From Piliocolobus tephrosceles (lineage: Eukaryota; Chordata; Mammalia; Primates; Cercopithecidae), in assembly GCF_002776525.5 (NCBI RefSeq), contig NC_045436.1, positions 48,715,313 through 48,779,312 of the forward strand: DNA of 64,000 nt, read 5' to 3'. Both the position numbers and the translations under genes were made by a program. Shown here one piece after another: positions 33,614-44,733 of the stretch; positions within the stretch are counted from its first letter, which is position 1; each line of letters begins with the position of its first letter. The notes below the pieces were generated by a model. That model did no database searches. It saw only the letters and a list, made by a program, of their open reading frames with translations, and was not told the DNA's origin.

Positions 33614-33911
33614 TTTTTTTTTTTTTTTTTTGACAGAGTATTGCTTTGTTGCCCAGGCTGGAGTGCAATGGCGCAACCTCGGCTCACTGCAAACTCTGCC
33701 TCCCAGGTTCAAGCGAGTCTCCCGCCTCAGCCTCCCGAGTAGCTGGGATTACAAGCATGCACCACCATGCCCGGCTAATTTTTGTATTTTTAATAGAGAT
33801 GGGGATTCGCCATGTTGGCAAGGCGGGTCTTGAACTCCTGACCTCAGGTGATCTGCCCACCTCAGCCTCCCAAAGTGCTGGGATTACAGGCTTGAGCCAC
33901 CATGCCTGGCC
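33614..33911 (-). mobile_element. AluS SINE, antisense
   Basis: A full-length antisense Alu runs from (T)18 to 'ccaccatgcctggcc'. Overlapping frames at 33630-33935 are Alu translations. Confidence 0.93.
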
Positions 33912-34124
33912 TTCAACCTGAAGAAATCTTGTCATATGTATCCATATATGATCTCATGTTCCCATCTTTTAATTCCTTTTCTTTCATTTGAAAAATGTCT
34001 TAATTTACTGCAGTGTAGAAAAATGGCCTCCTGAAAAAAAGATTGTAAAACATGCTGAGAAACCTACTAAGAAAAAGATTGTAAAACATTTCATCAATAA
34101 ATTGTCCCTTGTATGTTAATTAGG

Positions 34125-34430
34125 ATATGGGATAAGTTGCTGTAATTGGAGCCCAGCATAAACTAGGAGTTCATTTCCCTTCCATGTAATAGTCTGGGGC
34201 TGGCATGGCAGGGACCCAGGCTCCTTCTACCTGGTTACTCAGTTGTCTCTAGGATAGTGCATGCATATTGTCTAGGGTGGATCTTATGACCACGTTCCAT
34301 AGAGCAGATTGGAGGATGAAGGGGGAAAGAGATTTAAGAACATGTCTGGGAAGTAAGACACACCATTGCTCCTAATATCCCATCAGCCAGAACTTGGTCT
34401 CTTTGAAGAGAGACCAAGTATTGCTGTAGA
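34125..34430 (-). mobile_element. Ancient LTR-like repeat (group D, copy 3), antisense
   Basis: The text 'gcagggacccaggctccttc' and 'cccatcagccagaacttggt' corresponds to the reverse of the group D copies at 9135 and 18225. Confidence 0.45.
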
Positions 34431-34447
34431 AGAAGGGAATATTTCAG

Positions 34448-35005
34448 TTATTTATTTCCATGTAACAAACTATCCCAACACTTAGTGGCTTCAAATATAT
34501 CAACTTTTTATTATCACTCATAACTATGTGAATTGAATTGGCAGTCCCTCTACTGACCTTGCTTAGAGTTTCCCAGGTAATTAAAGTCAGATGATGGTTG
34601 CAGCTATCATGTCCAACATGCTCACTCGCATCTACAATGCCTTGGTGGGGACGGCTAGAAGACTGACCTCAGCTGGCATGTGTGGAGTGTTGGGCCTTTC
34701 CATGTAGAAAGGTCTCTCCATAAAGACTCAGGTCTCTCCCTTTCCATAAGACTTTTCTGCATGATCTGTCTTGAAGGGTGGCCTGACTTCTTAAATGGCA
34801 GTCTAGGGTTCCCCAAAGTGCAAAACTTTAAGTGCCAGACCTTCCTAATGCTGAGGGCCAGAACTGGCACAGCCTTACTTCAGCCACATTTTATGAGTTA
34901 AAACAAGTCTCAGGCCCAGCACAGATTCAAGGGGAGGAGACTGATCAGGTGTAGGTCCTGGGGGGCATGGCACATTGGAGGCCACTGCTGGAGCTGATTA
35001 TGATA
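34448..35005 (-). mobile_element. Ancient LTR-like repeat (group C, copy 2), antisense
   Basis: It opens 'tatttatttccatgtaacaa' then 'cccaacacttagtggcttca', the reverse of the end of the copy at 4890-5322. The middle contains 'tgggcctttccatgtagaaa'. Confidence 0.55.
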
Positions 35006-35029
35006 AGATGTATGTCTACTGAGTATACG

Positions 35030-35768
35030 TATTTATTTGCTAGGGCTGCCATACAAAATACCATAAACTGGGTGGCCGTAAACAAAAGAAACTTACTATC
35101 TCAAGCCAGGTGCGGTGGCTCATGTCTGTAATCCCAGCACTTTGGGAGGCCGAGGTGGATGGATCATGAGGCAAGGAGTTCGAGACCAGCCTGTCCAATA
35201 TTTGTGAAACCACGCCTCTACTAAAAATAAATAAATAAATCAATAAATAAAACATAAAAATTAGCCAGGCGTGGTGGTGGGTGCCTGTAGTCCCAGCTAT
35301 TCGGGAGACTGAGGCAGGAGAATTGCTTGAACCCAGGAGGCAGAGCTTGCAGTAAGCCAAGATCACGCCACTACACTACAGCCTGGGCGGCAAAAAAAAA
35401 AAAAGAAAGAAAAGAAATTTACTATCTCTGGAGACTAGAAATCCAAGATCAAGGTGTCTGCAGGCTTGATTCCTTGAAAGCTCTGAGAAAAAAAAATCTG
35501 TTCCAGGCCTCTCCCCTTGGTTTGTGGACTGCCATCTTCTCCCTTTGTCTCTTCATGTTGTCATCCCTCTGTGTGTATCTCTGACCAGATTTGCCCCTTC
35601 TTACAAGCACACCAGTTATACTGGATTAGGTTTTACCCTAATGGCCTCCTCACTTCAACTTGATTACCTCTGTAAACATCCCATCACCAAATAAAGTCAC
35701 ATTCTCAGGTATTGGGGGTTAGGACTTCAACATAGGAATTTTCAGGTTGCATGATTAGACCCATAACA
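35030..35768 (-). mobile_element. MLT1-type MaLR solo LTR, antisense, split by an Alu
   Basis: The text 'tttgctagggctgccataca', 'gaaatccaagatcaaggtgt', 'tactggattaggttttaccc' and 'gggggttaggacttcaacat' is antisense MLT1-type LTR. The Alu at 35103-35412 interrupts it near its 3' end. Confidence 0.8.
35103..35412 (+). mobile_element. AluS-like SINE nested in LTR
   Basis: Target repeats of 16 bp with one mismatch lie at 35087-35102 and 35413-35428. The middle linker has expanded to an (AAAT)n tract. Confidence 0.93.
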
Positions 35769-36295
35769 CTGAGGAACAACTAACAGTCTTTGATAAGCTT
35801 TGCAATACATTAAACTTTTACTTCCCTAGAAATACATTGATAATCATTTCCTCCTTGCATTGCACTTTTTACTATTTCTTGAAAAAAACTGGACATTTAA
35901 AATATCTTTTCTACTTTTTGCCTGTGTATGTTATCTTAGTAACAGTAATGTTACTGTTTTTTGCCTGTGTATGTTATCTTATAAATCAAGATTGCCATTG
36001 GCAACATAAAGTTAATGTCACAAAAATGCAGAAATATTCAGTTCCGATGTTGTTCTGTTAAAGAGCCTCATATTCAGTTTAGAAAGAAATAACAGGAAAC
36101 TTTAGCCTAAAAACAAGTGAGACAATTTAAAAGAAAACCTTAAGACCTCTAAATCAATATCAGGGCCCAAAGGAATTAAGCTTTATCATTCTAAGAAAAC
36201 ATGAAAAATAAAACATCCTGTTGCTATAGAGTTATCTGATTATATCAGGCCCTCCTGAGTCTGTCATAGCAGATGATGTACCCCAAAACAACATA
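35769..36295. other. Unrecognised, with a 24-bp direct repeat
   Basis: A perfect 24-bp repeat (ttttt then gcctgtgtatgttatctta) occurs at 35915-35938 and 35958-35981. Nothing else is recognised. Confidence 0.5.
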
Positions 36296-36599
36296 GGCCA
36301 GGCGCGGTGGCTCATGCCTGTAATCCCAGCACTCTGGGAGGCAAGGCAGGAGGATTACTTGAGCCCAGGAGTTCCAGACCAGCCTGGGCAACAAAGGGAG
36401 ACCCCATCTCTACAAATAATGATTTTTTAAAAATTAGCCAGCATGGTGGCACATGTCTGTAGTCCCAGCTACTTGGGAGGCTGAGGAAGGAAGATTGCCT
36501 GAGCCCGGGAGGTTGAGGCTGCAGTGAGCCATGATTGTGCCACTGTATTCTAGCCTGGGTGACAGAGTGAGACCCTGTCTCAGAAAACAAAAACAAAAG
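36296..36599 (+). mobile_element. AluJb-like SINE
   Basis: A J-type dimer with an AAAC-rich tail; caacata at 36289-36295 and 36600-36606 is the likely target duplication. Confidence 0.9.
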
Positions 36600-36606
36600 C
36601 AACATA

Positions 36607-37394
36607 AATCCAACTCCAAAAAGTGAAGATGCTACACTGTGGTGTTAGAGTCATTGGTATGATGCTTTTGAAAGCAAATCAACAAAAGTCGGTTTATACA
36701 TTTTTATAACATGAATTAGCTCTTACATAATTGATAAATAGGAGAATGAGGTCAGTAGAATGCATGAATTATGTTGGATCATAGTTTTTGCTAGGCAAAG
36801 AAACCTGGAAGAGTGGAAGTAGCATTAATATTCTTCTATAAGAAAAATGCAAGTTCTCAGATCAGCTGTTGCACATAGATCAGAGTCCTCTCAGCTTTAT
36901 TCAAATAAATAACATGAGCCCTGCTCCTCCCTTCTTCCCTGGAGAGGTGCATCCCACCTTTGCATGACTCTGGGCTTGTGGCAGTTTGCATGACCTCCTT
37001 GTTTACCCCAAAGACAGCCCCATTGGCTCAGAGCTTCATTTCCTTATGTACTGTCTCAGTGCTTAGAGTCCAGCATTTCTAGTGTTTTTGTGCATTTTTA
37101 ATATCCCCTTTAGGCATCCTGTGGCTTGATGAGCTGCATTCCTGTGCTAAGTTACCTCTGTTTGGAGTTGGTTCTGAGTAGCCAGGCTAAACTTACATCA
37201 TAACAGGCTGAAGGTCAGGCCTGGAGCAGGAATGGCTGAAGAAAGAAAACTGTTGTTTTTGTTAGTGCTCTGATTACAAAGTAGCATAGATTTGTAAGGT
37301 GTTTGCCCCAGGTCATTTTTTCTCCATAAGTGATATTACTTGGGGAGTATGATTTTTCAGAAGATAAGAAGTCTCAGCAATGTCTGTGTCTACT
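36607..37394. other. No recognised feature
   Basis: I identify no repeat family or gene here. Confidence 0.45.
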
Positions 37395-38058
37395 ATTGTG
37401 CACAAACTGGCAGCTCTACAAAAATTTTAAGTATATACTGTATATGACCAAGCATGCCTACTTCTTGTAGTTTATCCCTGTAATACTCATCTGCACACAC
37501 ACAGGAGATGTGTACAAAGACAGTCACTGCTGCTGCATTGTTTGAAAGAGTATAAAATAGGGGGAAAAGCCCTACATGTTCCATTCTCACTAGGAATTTG
37601 CTTATATGAGACATAGTATCTCATATAAGACGTGCACCATGAAATAACATCCAACAATTTTTTTAAATGCAGCTATATTATATGTAGACTAGGAAGATCT
37701 CCAAGACACACTGTTGAGTAATACAAAATAAAAAACTAAACACACAAACAATACGTATTTTCTACAATTATATATGCTGCATATATATATACATGTGCAC
37801 ATATATGTATGTGGATATATATTTGTACTTATATATGTGTGTATATGTGTATGCATAGACACATGTGTATACATATGCATGAAAGTATGTAGGAGATAAA
37901 GGCTGTGCGAAAATATGATTCTCTCTAAAAGAAAAAGAGCCAGAATTGAGGATGGGGAACAGTCCAGAAATGACTTTGTTTATTTATAATGACTTAATTT
38001 TTTGCCAGTATATTATATTCATTTTTACATGTTTAATAAAGATCTAATATAAAAATGT
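37395..38058 (+). mobile_element. L1M LINE, 3' end
   Basis: Late ORF2/3'-UTR L1 text is visible: 'tgctgctgcattgtttgaaa', 'aggaagatctccaagacaca' and a (TATG)n-rich stretch at about 37770-37885. It ends near 'atgtttaataaagatctaat'. No frame is intact. Confidence 0.65.
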
Positions 38059-38069
38059 AAGAGAAGCAA

Positions 38070-38310
38070 CACAGTGCAGTGGCTAAAAACATAGACTCAA
38101 GAGCCAGACTATGAATTTGAAGCCCAGATTTTTCACTTTCTATCCATGTGACCTTCAGCTATTTATCTTCTCTGCCTCAGTTTCCTCAATAATCAAGTAA
38201 GAATAATGTTTCTACTTCAGAGTGTTACTATGAGGGTTCAAGTATTTTTAAATAACCTAGAAAACCCCTGATGCACAGTAAGCATATTTGTTAGTTTTTA
38301 AGTGTTTAAA
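38070..38310 (+). mobile_element. MIR SINE, near full length
   Basis: The 5' 'cacagtgcagtggctaaaaa', 'agccagactatgaatttgaa', 'ctgcctcagtttcctcaata' and 3' 'aacccctgatgcacagtaag' blocks are all present. Confidence 0.85.
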
Positions 38311-39470
38311 ATTACAGATTAAAAATATTTTCTGAACTAGAAAGAACGATAATATGGGATTTGCTGAATAAGGGTGATTAGGATATGGCCATTGGGAGAA
38401 GGGATAGGAAATTGTAACACAATACACAACCAGATTATCTAAAAACCCTCTTCACATTTGACTTTTGTTGTTGTTGTTGTTCTCCCCAGCCCCCGTTTCC
38501 TTGCTGAATTTTTCTTCCTGTTCCTTTTCCTATGTAGAGGGATCTACCCCCACTGGGATTCCTTCAGTTTGGCATCTCCGTTCAGTATTGCAAGGGCCTG
38601 GCCACCTTGCAAGGAACAAAGGATTCCTTGCAGGGAACAAAGGATCTCAAGTAGAATCAAAGGGTAAGAGAAAAGGGAATGTTGCAGATACACTTTAATT
38701 TCTTTCACCTTGACATATTGATCATCTTTTTGCCTTTCCAAGAACAGATGGCAGTTGCCTCAATGCCAAAGGTGACAGAGCAGGTAGTGAAGCTTCTGCA
38801 AATGCTGAAGGCGGCTACAAAATTAAGCCCTGTCCAGGTCCTACCTACCTGCTAGTGGAGTCCCCTAGGATGCACAGGGAAGGGTGTGGGAAGGGGCAGA
38901 GCTTTCACCTGAGCAGCATACACACATCACAGCCTGATTCTGGGAGGAACAAGGCCACTCTCTGCCCCTCTTCTACCTCTCAAGTCTCCAACAGCCTGGT
39001 GGGGAGACGGGGCACCATAGGGGCCTCCTCTGCATGTTGCTGATCTCACAGAACAGGACAATCCCTCTCCTGTCTTACTCTGCTTGGCAAGTCAGGCTGA
39101 TGCTCCCCAAATCTCTCCTATCTGTTGCAGAGGGGGCTATAAGGAAGGCAGGACAGGGATAATGAGACTTGGGGAAGACCCAGTTCTAACCCCTATCCTT
39201 ACTCTTCATCTCTTTGCAGGGTACCCATACACTAAAGAGAAACTAGCCATTGACAGCAGTGGCCGGAAGTCATTTAGTTTAATCTTCTATGTTTTAATCG
39301 TATATATAACTTTTAAGGAATAACTTTTCCCTATTTTACAAATGTAATTTTATAATTTTATATTTATAGGATTTTAAAGCTAATTTCTTATATCAGAAAA
39401 TACTATTAAGGTTATCTTAAGAATTATTTATGGTTTATCTTATTGGATAACAGTCATTCTTTAAGTATTA
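38311..39470. other. Mostly unrecognised, with a 21-bp tandem pair
   Basis: A 21-bp unit (ccttgcaaggaacaaaggat) is duplicated at 38605-38625 and 38626-38646 with two mismatches. Pyrimidine tracts ending in CAG near 39129 and 39219 resemble splice acceptors but nothing pairs with them. Frames at 38458-38741 and 38855-39323 have no domain. Confidence 0.4.
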
Positions 39471-39483
39471 CATACACTATTTT

Positions 39484-39773
39484 GTTTTTTCGAGAACGGA
39501 GCCTTGCTCTGTCACCCAGGCCGGAGTGCAATGGCTCTATCTCAGCTCACTGCAACCTCCGCCTCCCAGGCTCAAGCGATTCTACTGCCTCAGCCTCCTG
39601 AGCAGCTGGGATTACAGGTGCCACCACCACGCCTGGCTAATTTTTATATTTTTGGTAGAGATGGTGTTTCACCACGTTGGCCAGGATGGTCTCGAACTCC
39701 TGACCTTGTGATCTGCCCACCTCTGCCTCCCAAAGTGCTGGGACTGCAGGCATGAGCCACTGTGCCCGGCATG
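39484..39773 (-). mobile_element. Alu SINE (Sc/Y-like), antisense
   Basis: Flanking 13-bp repeats (39471-39483 and 39774-39786, one mismatch) bracket it. The 'cctgaccttgtgatctgccc' text is a feature of Sc and Y Alus. The poly(T) is unusually short and ends in CG. Confidence 0.93.
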
Positions 39774-39786
39774 CATACTCTATTTT

Positions 39787-40431
39787 ATTATCCTTACCAG
39801 CTCATTCAAAATTTCTGTTTATCTCTTTTCACATTGGAAACAGAAGGTGGTGTCTTTAGAGAGAAGCAGATACCAGCGTGTGCCTGAAACCTGGAGATAT
39901 ACGTTCTCTCTGCTAGTTAGCCTTAAACAGGTCCTTTTTCATACTTTAAAACAGATTACCATGGTGATCTCAATTAAGACCTAACTGTAGTCAGACAGGA
40001 AAAACTGAAGGCTGCATTTTGAACCATTCAGGTTACTTAGGAGATGCTAAGATCAAATAACCCCAAATAAAATCCGTGGAAACCATTCAAATGATGCTGC
40101 TATCTTGTTCTCAAGATCATTCTGTCTCTGTTTGGAGATTGTCTTATCTAGCCAGACCAAATTTCCATCATAATAGTCTGGAAATAAAATCTGGAGAAGG
40201 GATGAAATGAGACAAAGAAAAGATAGCAAACAGAAACGGGAATTTCATCCTGGATAATGGACGGGTCCCTAGCCGCTCACTGGCTTTGCGGCTGCCAAGC
40301 CAAGACCCTCACTCAGATTGTCAAAGTGGCAGGGAACCCGGGCTGGTCGTAGAAGAGGCCTCCAGCATCCATGGCCCATCTTGGCCAACAGAGCTCAGAC
40401 TGTTCCTTTAAAATTAAAGATGGCTGGGCGC
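39787..40431. other. No recognised feature
   Basis: I identify no repeat or gene here. Confidence 0.45.
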
Positions 40432-40594
40432 GGTGGCTTACAGCTGTAATTCCAGCATTTTGGGAGGCTGAGGAGAGAGGACTGCTTGAGCCCAGGACTC
40501 GGAGGCTGCAGTAAGCTGGGATAGCACCACTGCACTCCAGCCTTGGTGACAGAGGGAGGGAGACCCCATATCTTAAAAAAAAAAAAAAAAAAAA
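40432..40594 (+). mobile_element. Single-monomer Alu with fused arms
   Basis: The left-arm start (ggctgggcgcggtggctta) runs to 'gcttgagcccagga' and then continues as right-arm text ('gctgcagtaagctgggatag') to an A tail of about 20. The middle, roughly 130 bp, is missing, consistent with left-right arm recombination at the shared motif. Confidence 0.85.
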
Positions 40595-41439
40595 GCAAGA
40601 GCCTTAGAAAGAGTAGTGATTCAAGTGATTCATAAGGAGAAGCATGAATGCATTTCTTCTTGTTCCCTCAAAAGAACAGACAACTGCCCTTATACTGGCT
40701 GCCTTCTGAGTCTTGGGGGGGTTTGGCAATTAAAAGCAATTTTGCAAAGTCTGAGCACCCGTGTTGAAAATGAGCTTAAGCACAAACTAATCTATCACTT
40801 AGTGAGATAAATACATAACTCATAAATTTTTCATCACATGAGTGAGAGTTCCATGTTTTTAAACTAGCTTTTTGCCATGTTCTCAAATCTTGATTAAAGA
40901 ATCCTCTGAGTATTTTAACATAGAAACGTCTTTGTTTTTTGAGTGGGCCTTACTACTGGCCTTCAAAGTTCTGAAGCACAAATAAAGAGTCCCCCAGATA
41001 GAATTCTGAGTTCATGAGGTTTATTTCTGTTGGCTGTGCTACATGTCACAGATACTCCCCTTATCGGGAAGCTGGTGACCTTTTAGCTAGAGAATGTCTT
41101 GACACTTTAGGGTACTCATTACTGGCAGACTTGATTTGCTCTTGAAAGAAATAACAAAGGCATGACACCTCTTCCCTTTGCACTTCTCCCCACCCAGACC
41201 CCAAAGAGGAACTGAAAGAGGAACACGTGCTGTTGGAGTAGAGATGGACCAGTGAGCATGTGTGCAGGCCTTGATACCCGCCTACAACACCTGTATGTAC
41301 TCTACATTCTCTGGCCTCAAACCAGTGTCCTCAAGTCATGATATCTGTTCTCTGTCTTCATTACTCAAGACTAAGCAGTTAATGTACTTCACAAACAGGG
41401 ATACCTGCCATTTCACTGAGTCACAATAGGAGTTGATAG
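40595..41439. other. No recognised feature
   Basis: I identify no repeat or gene here. Confidence 0.45.
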
Positions 41440-41605
41440 GACTGAGCTCTTCCTGTGTGCCAAACCCTATTCAAAGTATGCTCTAGCTGTCTCAAGAGAA
41501 GTTAATTTGCCAACAGTGACACAGTTAATAAGTGGTCTAGCTGTGACATGAAGACCAGCAGTATTACTCTAGAACCCAGATGCTTTTCATTTTTATGCCA
41601 TTCCT
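41440..41605 (-). mobile_element. MIR SINE, antisense
   Basis: The text 'gagctcttcctgtgtgccaa', 'tttgccaacagtgacacagt' and 'ctctagaacccagatgcttt' is antisense MIR. Confidence 0.75.
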
Positions 41606-41611
41606 TCTGCC

Positions 41612-41745
41612 TTAACTTTACCTCAATTTCTTCTACCTTATGTAAAAGGATGTTGTAAGGATTCAAAAAATAATAGGAGAATACTTGATACAGTGCCTCA
41701 CACAGGGCAAACTCTCAATGCCCTGTTAGTTGCTATGGCTAGTTG
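41612..41745 (+). mobile_element. MIR SINE, 3' half
   Basis: The text 'acctcaatttcttctacctt', 'ggatgttgtaaggattcaaa' and 'acagtgcctcacacagggca' is sense MIR, next to an antisense one. Confidence 0.7.
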
Positions 41746-41754
41746 AGAGTTTGT

Positions 41755-41815
41755 TCAGTCACAGGGCTAAGTGGCTGAACTAGGACCCCTACCGTAGAGC
41801 CTGTTCCCAGAGTTC
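41755..41815 (-). mobile_element. MIR fragment, antisense
   Basis: The text 'cagtcacagggctaagtggc' then 'tgaactaggacccctac' resembles the antisense MIR core. It is short. Confidence 0.45.
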
Positions 41816-42106
41816 ATCCTAACGCCAACCCCTCCTGCTGCTCTGCATCAGTGACAGCACAGATAACACACCAGCACAGTTGCTGGCAATAATTGAGCAC
41901 TCGGGAGATGTCAAGCTTGTTCCTCTCCCACATCTCCCTCCTTCTCACTGAAAGACAGAGGCACAGAAACATTCTTATATAAGGTAATGAGCAACTTCGA
42001 AAAGAGAAGCTTGATTCAATTGCATTTATACTTCCTTTCTCACTTTTCATGCAAGATGGAAAGTAAAGTCTATGAAATAGAAGACAGGATTTTTAAAAAT
42101 GTATTT

Positions 42107-42137
42107 GGGCAACAGAGTGAGACTCTGTCTCAAAATA
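42107..42137 (+). mobile_element. Orphan Alu 3' end
   Basis: About 30 bp of Alu terminus ('gggcaacagagtgagactct' then 'gtctcaaaa') stands alone, followed by a short (TC)n at 42138-42151. Confidence 0.8.
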
Positions 42138-42151
42138 TCTCTCTCTCTCTC

Positions 42152-42523
42152 TGTGTATTTGACTTCTTTTTCCTCCCCCATTATTGTCATGCTTCATGCT
42201 ATTGAAACTGCCAGGACAGAATGTATCCTTAGTCAGTCATGACGCCTCATGTGCCTCGTGTCAAACATAACGCATAGATTACTCACACATTGACAATGCC
42301 ATACATTAAGCACACTGTGCGTTTAATTGTGCAATGACATTTGCTGTAAGCATGACCATTCAGGTTTCAGTTTTGAAGGAAGTTGGCAATTACTTGCTAT
42401 GTCTTTAGCAATAGAATAGTGTACTTTTTGCTTTTTCTCCTTAAGAAATCTTGTACTGTACAAATTGTGGAACACAGTCATCTGACTTTGTCCTCTGTTT
42501 TTCTCCTTGTATGAATGCTACGA
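42152..42523. other. No recognised feature
   Basis: I identify no repeat or gene here. Confidence 0.45.
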
Positions 42524-42534
42524 AGTTATCTTCC

Positions 42535-42864
42535 TTTTCTTTCCTTTTTTTTTTTTTTTTTTTTTTTGAGAAAGGGTCTCACTCCCATCACCCAGGCTGT
42601 AGTGCAGAGGTGCAATCATGGCTCACTGCAGCCTCAACTTCCCAGGCTCAGGTGATCCTCCCACCTCAGCCTCCCACGTAGCTGGCACTACAGGTGCATG
42701 CCATTACACCCAGCTAATTTTTTATGTTTTTAGTAGAGATGTGATTTTGCCATGTTTTCCAGGCTGATCTGCAACTCCTGATGCTTGAACTCAAGCCATC
42801 CGCCTGCCTTGGCCTCCCAAAGTGTTGGGGTTATAGGCATGAGCCACTGTGCCTGGCTCCCCAG
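42535..42864 (-). mobile_element. AluJ SINE, antisense, with target-site duplication
   Basis: It runs from a T-rich tail with (T)22 to 'cactgtgcctggct'. Flanking repeats of 11 bp with one mismatch lie at 42524-42534 and 42865-42875. Confidence 0.93.
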
Positions 42865-42875
42865 AGTTATCTTTC

Positions 42876-43554
42876 AAATCATGAGGAGATCACGCTTCCC
42901 CTCTTGGCTTTTCTTGATTACAAATCACACTTTCAATATTTCCCAAGAAAAATATAGGAGCTCAGTCTTTCCAGAGGGAAAACAGCACATGGTTCCATTC
43001 CTCACTACCCTCTGGTCTCTCTTCCCTCTTCCATTGCCACCTCCTGGGTCAGTCAGGAGCATCTCTGGAGTTGTGAGGATATTCCTGGTGTCCCCCATTC
43101 CCAGCAACTCTGAATATTCTTGTTTTTATGTTTTAAAAACATGCATCTGGTGGAAAACCTTTTATCTTGTACATCTCAGTAGTTGAAACACTTCATTTAA
43201 CTCATTACGTATATATCTATCTCTACTGGAGACCATTTGACCTCTTGAGAGTGGAGGCCATCATGTTCGTCTTTGCCTACACAGATCCTCCACTGGCCTA
43301 GCATGTGGTAAAGAGATATGAAATGCTGTTGAATAATGAATTATATGCCCAGAACCCATGTGGCTCAGTACTGGTGGTATCATATTTAAGAAATACACTT
43401 CAACTGGCAGAAATAATTACAAATATTTTAAATTATTCTTTACTCAAATATCTTGTAGGACATTTTAAAAAATACAAACACGTGGTCCATAGCAGCTCTT
43501 GCTAAAACCCCCTTTCTTCTTCTTCTTTTTTTTTTTTTAAAGTTATTGTCGTTA
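42876..43554. other. Mostly unrecognised; possible L2 end
   Basis: The text near 43235-43345 ('gtggaggccatcatgttcgt' and 'ggcctagcatgtggtaaaga') faintly resembles an L2 3' end. The rest shows no family I recognise. Frames at 42785-43186 start in the Alu. Confidence 0.4.
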
Positions 43555-43719
43555 TTTTTTAGAGACAGGGTCTTGCTACATGCCCAGGCTAGAGTGCAGT
43601 GGCTATTCACAGATGACCATGATAATGCACCACAGCCTCAAACTCCTGGGCTCAAGCAGTCTTCTTGCCTCTCAACCTCCCGAGTAGCTGGGACTACAAG
43701 CATGCGCTACAGCCCCTAG
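43555..43719 (-). mobile_element. Fossil Alu monomer (FLAM/FAM-like), antisense
   Basis: The segment has 'gtgcagtggctattcacaga', which retains the 7SL-RNA-type 'tgaatagccactgcac' that dimeric Alus lost in the left arm. Only one monomer is present, preceded by a T-rich tail. It predates dimeric Alu. Confidence 0.75.
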
Positions 43720-44217
43720 ATCTTATTTCCTTTTTTCATACACACAACTGCTCCAGCTCAGCCTTCCTTATGACCTCCCTCTAGAAGAAAAATACTTTCC
43801 CTACCCTCAACATACCAAACTTTTTTCCTTTTCCCGTCTTCCTCAATAATTTATGTAGATGGATTTTTTTCTTCTGGCTTAGCCAGAAGAAATTCTTCCT
43901 TTTCTTAAGGGTACAATGCTGAAACTGGGTTGAAAAGGATAAGATTTTTTCTAGGGCTTTGGAGAAGAGAGAAAACATGTCAACACTCTTACATTCATAC
44001 TTTTATCCTATTGCAGCTATAATAAAAGGCCATCAATCCAACAGGAGGGGAAGCAGGGGTGAGTGGTTTGTCTCTAAAGCCAGTGAAGAAGATCTTGGCA
44101 CGTGCTTGCCTGTGACTGTGTTCAATAGCTTCAAATACGTGAGTTTGCCAAAACTTTTACCAATGCATATCTCTTTTACATGTCCTTGGAGGAAGAAGAC
44201 ATTTCTTAAATCTTCCT
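43720..44217. other. Unrecognised, with a 12-bp hairpin
   Basis: Inverted arms of 12 bp with a 1-nt spacer lie at 43868-43892 (tttcttctggct / agccagaagaaa). Nothing else is recognised. Confidence 0.5.
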
Positions 44218-44290
44218 CATTGCAATGAGCCAAGATCATGCCACAGCACTCCAGTTGAGGTGACAGATTCATACCCTGTCTCAAGAAAAA
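44218..44290 (+). mobile_element. Orphan Alu 3' end
   Basis: Right-arm text 'tgcaatgagccaagatcatg' through 'accctgtctcaag' and an A tail stands without the rest of the Alu. Confidence 0.8.
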
Positions 44291-44695
44291 AAAACCCAGA
44301 CTCTCCCGGAAGAGGACTTTTCTGAATGCAGGAAAGTTTACATTGGTTCTGATATGCTGTATTCTATATAAACATTATCAGCCAAAGGAAAATTCCTTTC
44401 ATCAAGAAATTGGCCATTGTCTCCATTATCTCCCATTGCACACTCCACTCTCAGCATTTATTAAACTAGGTTAATTCCCACTGCATCATTGTCGGATATG
44501 TCTTTGACTAGAATAGAATAAGGAGCAGGGGATATTCTAAGAATTCAGAAGCAACTTCTTTGGCCCTGGTGGTAGATGAGGACAGGCAGTGTTAGGTCTC
44601 CATGTTTGAGAATTAATAGATAACAGTACATTGTGTTAGGTCATGTAGGTTCTAAAGACCGTGCAGGCTAAGTATGATCACTTTCATACTTGTTC
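44291..44695. other. No recognised feature
   Basis: I identify no repeat or gene here. Confidence 0.45.
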
Positions 44696-44733
44696 AAATT
44701 TTTCTTTTGAGACAAGGTCTTGCTCTGTCACCC
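44696..44733 (-). mobile_element. Alu 3' end fragment, antisense
   Basis: The text 'tttgagacaaggtcttgctc' then 'tgtcaccca' is an antisense Alu start cut off exactly where the MADE1 element begins. Confidence 0.7.
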
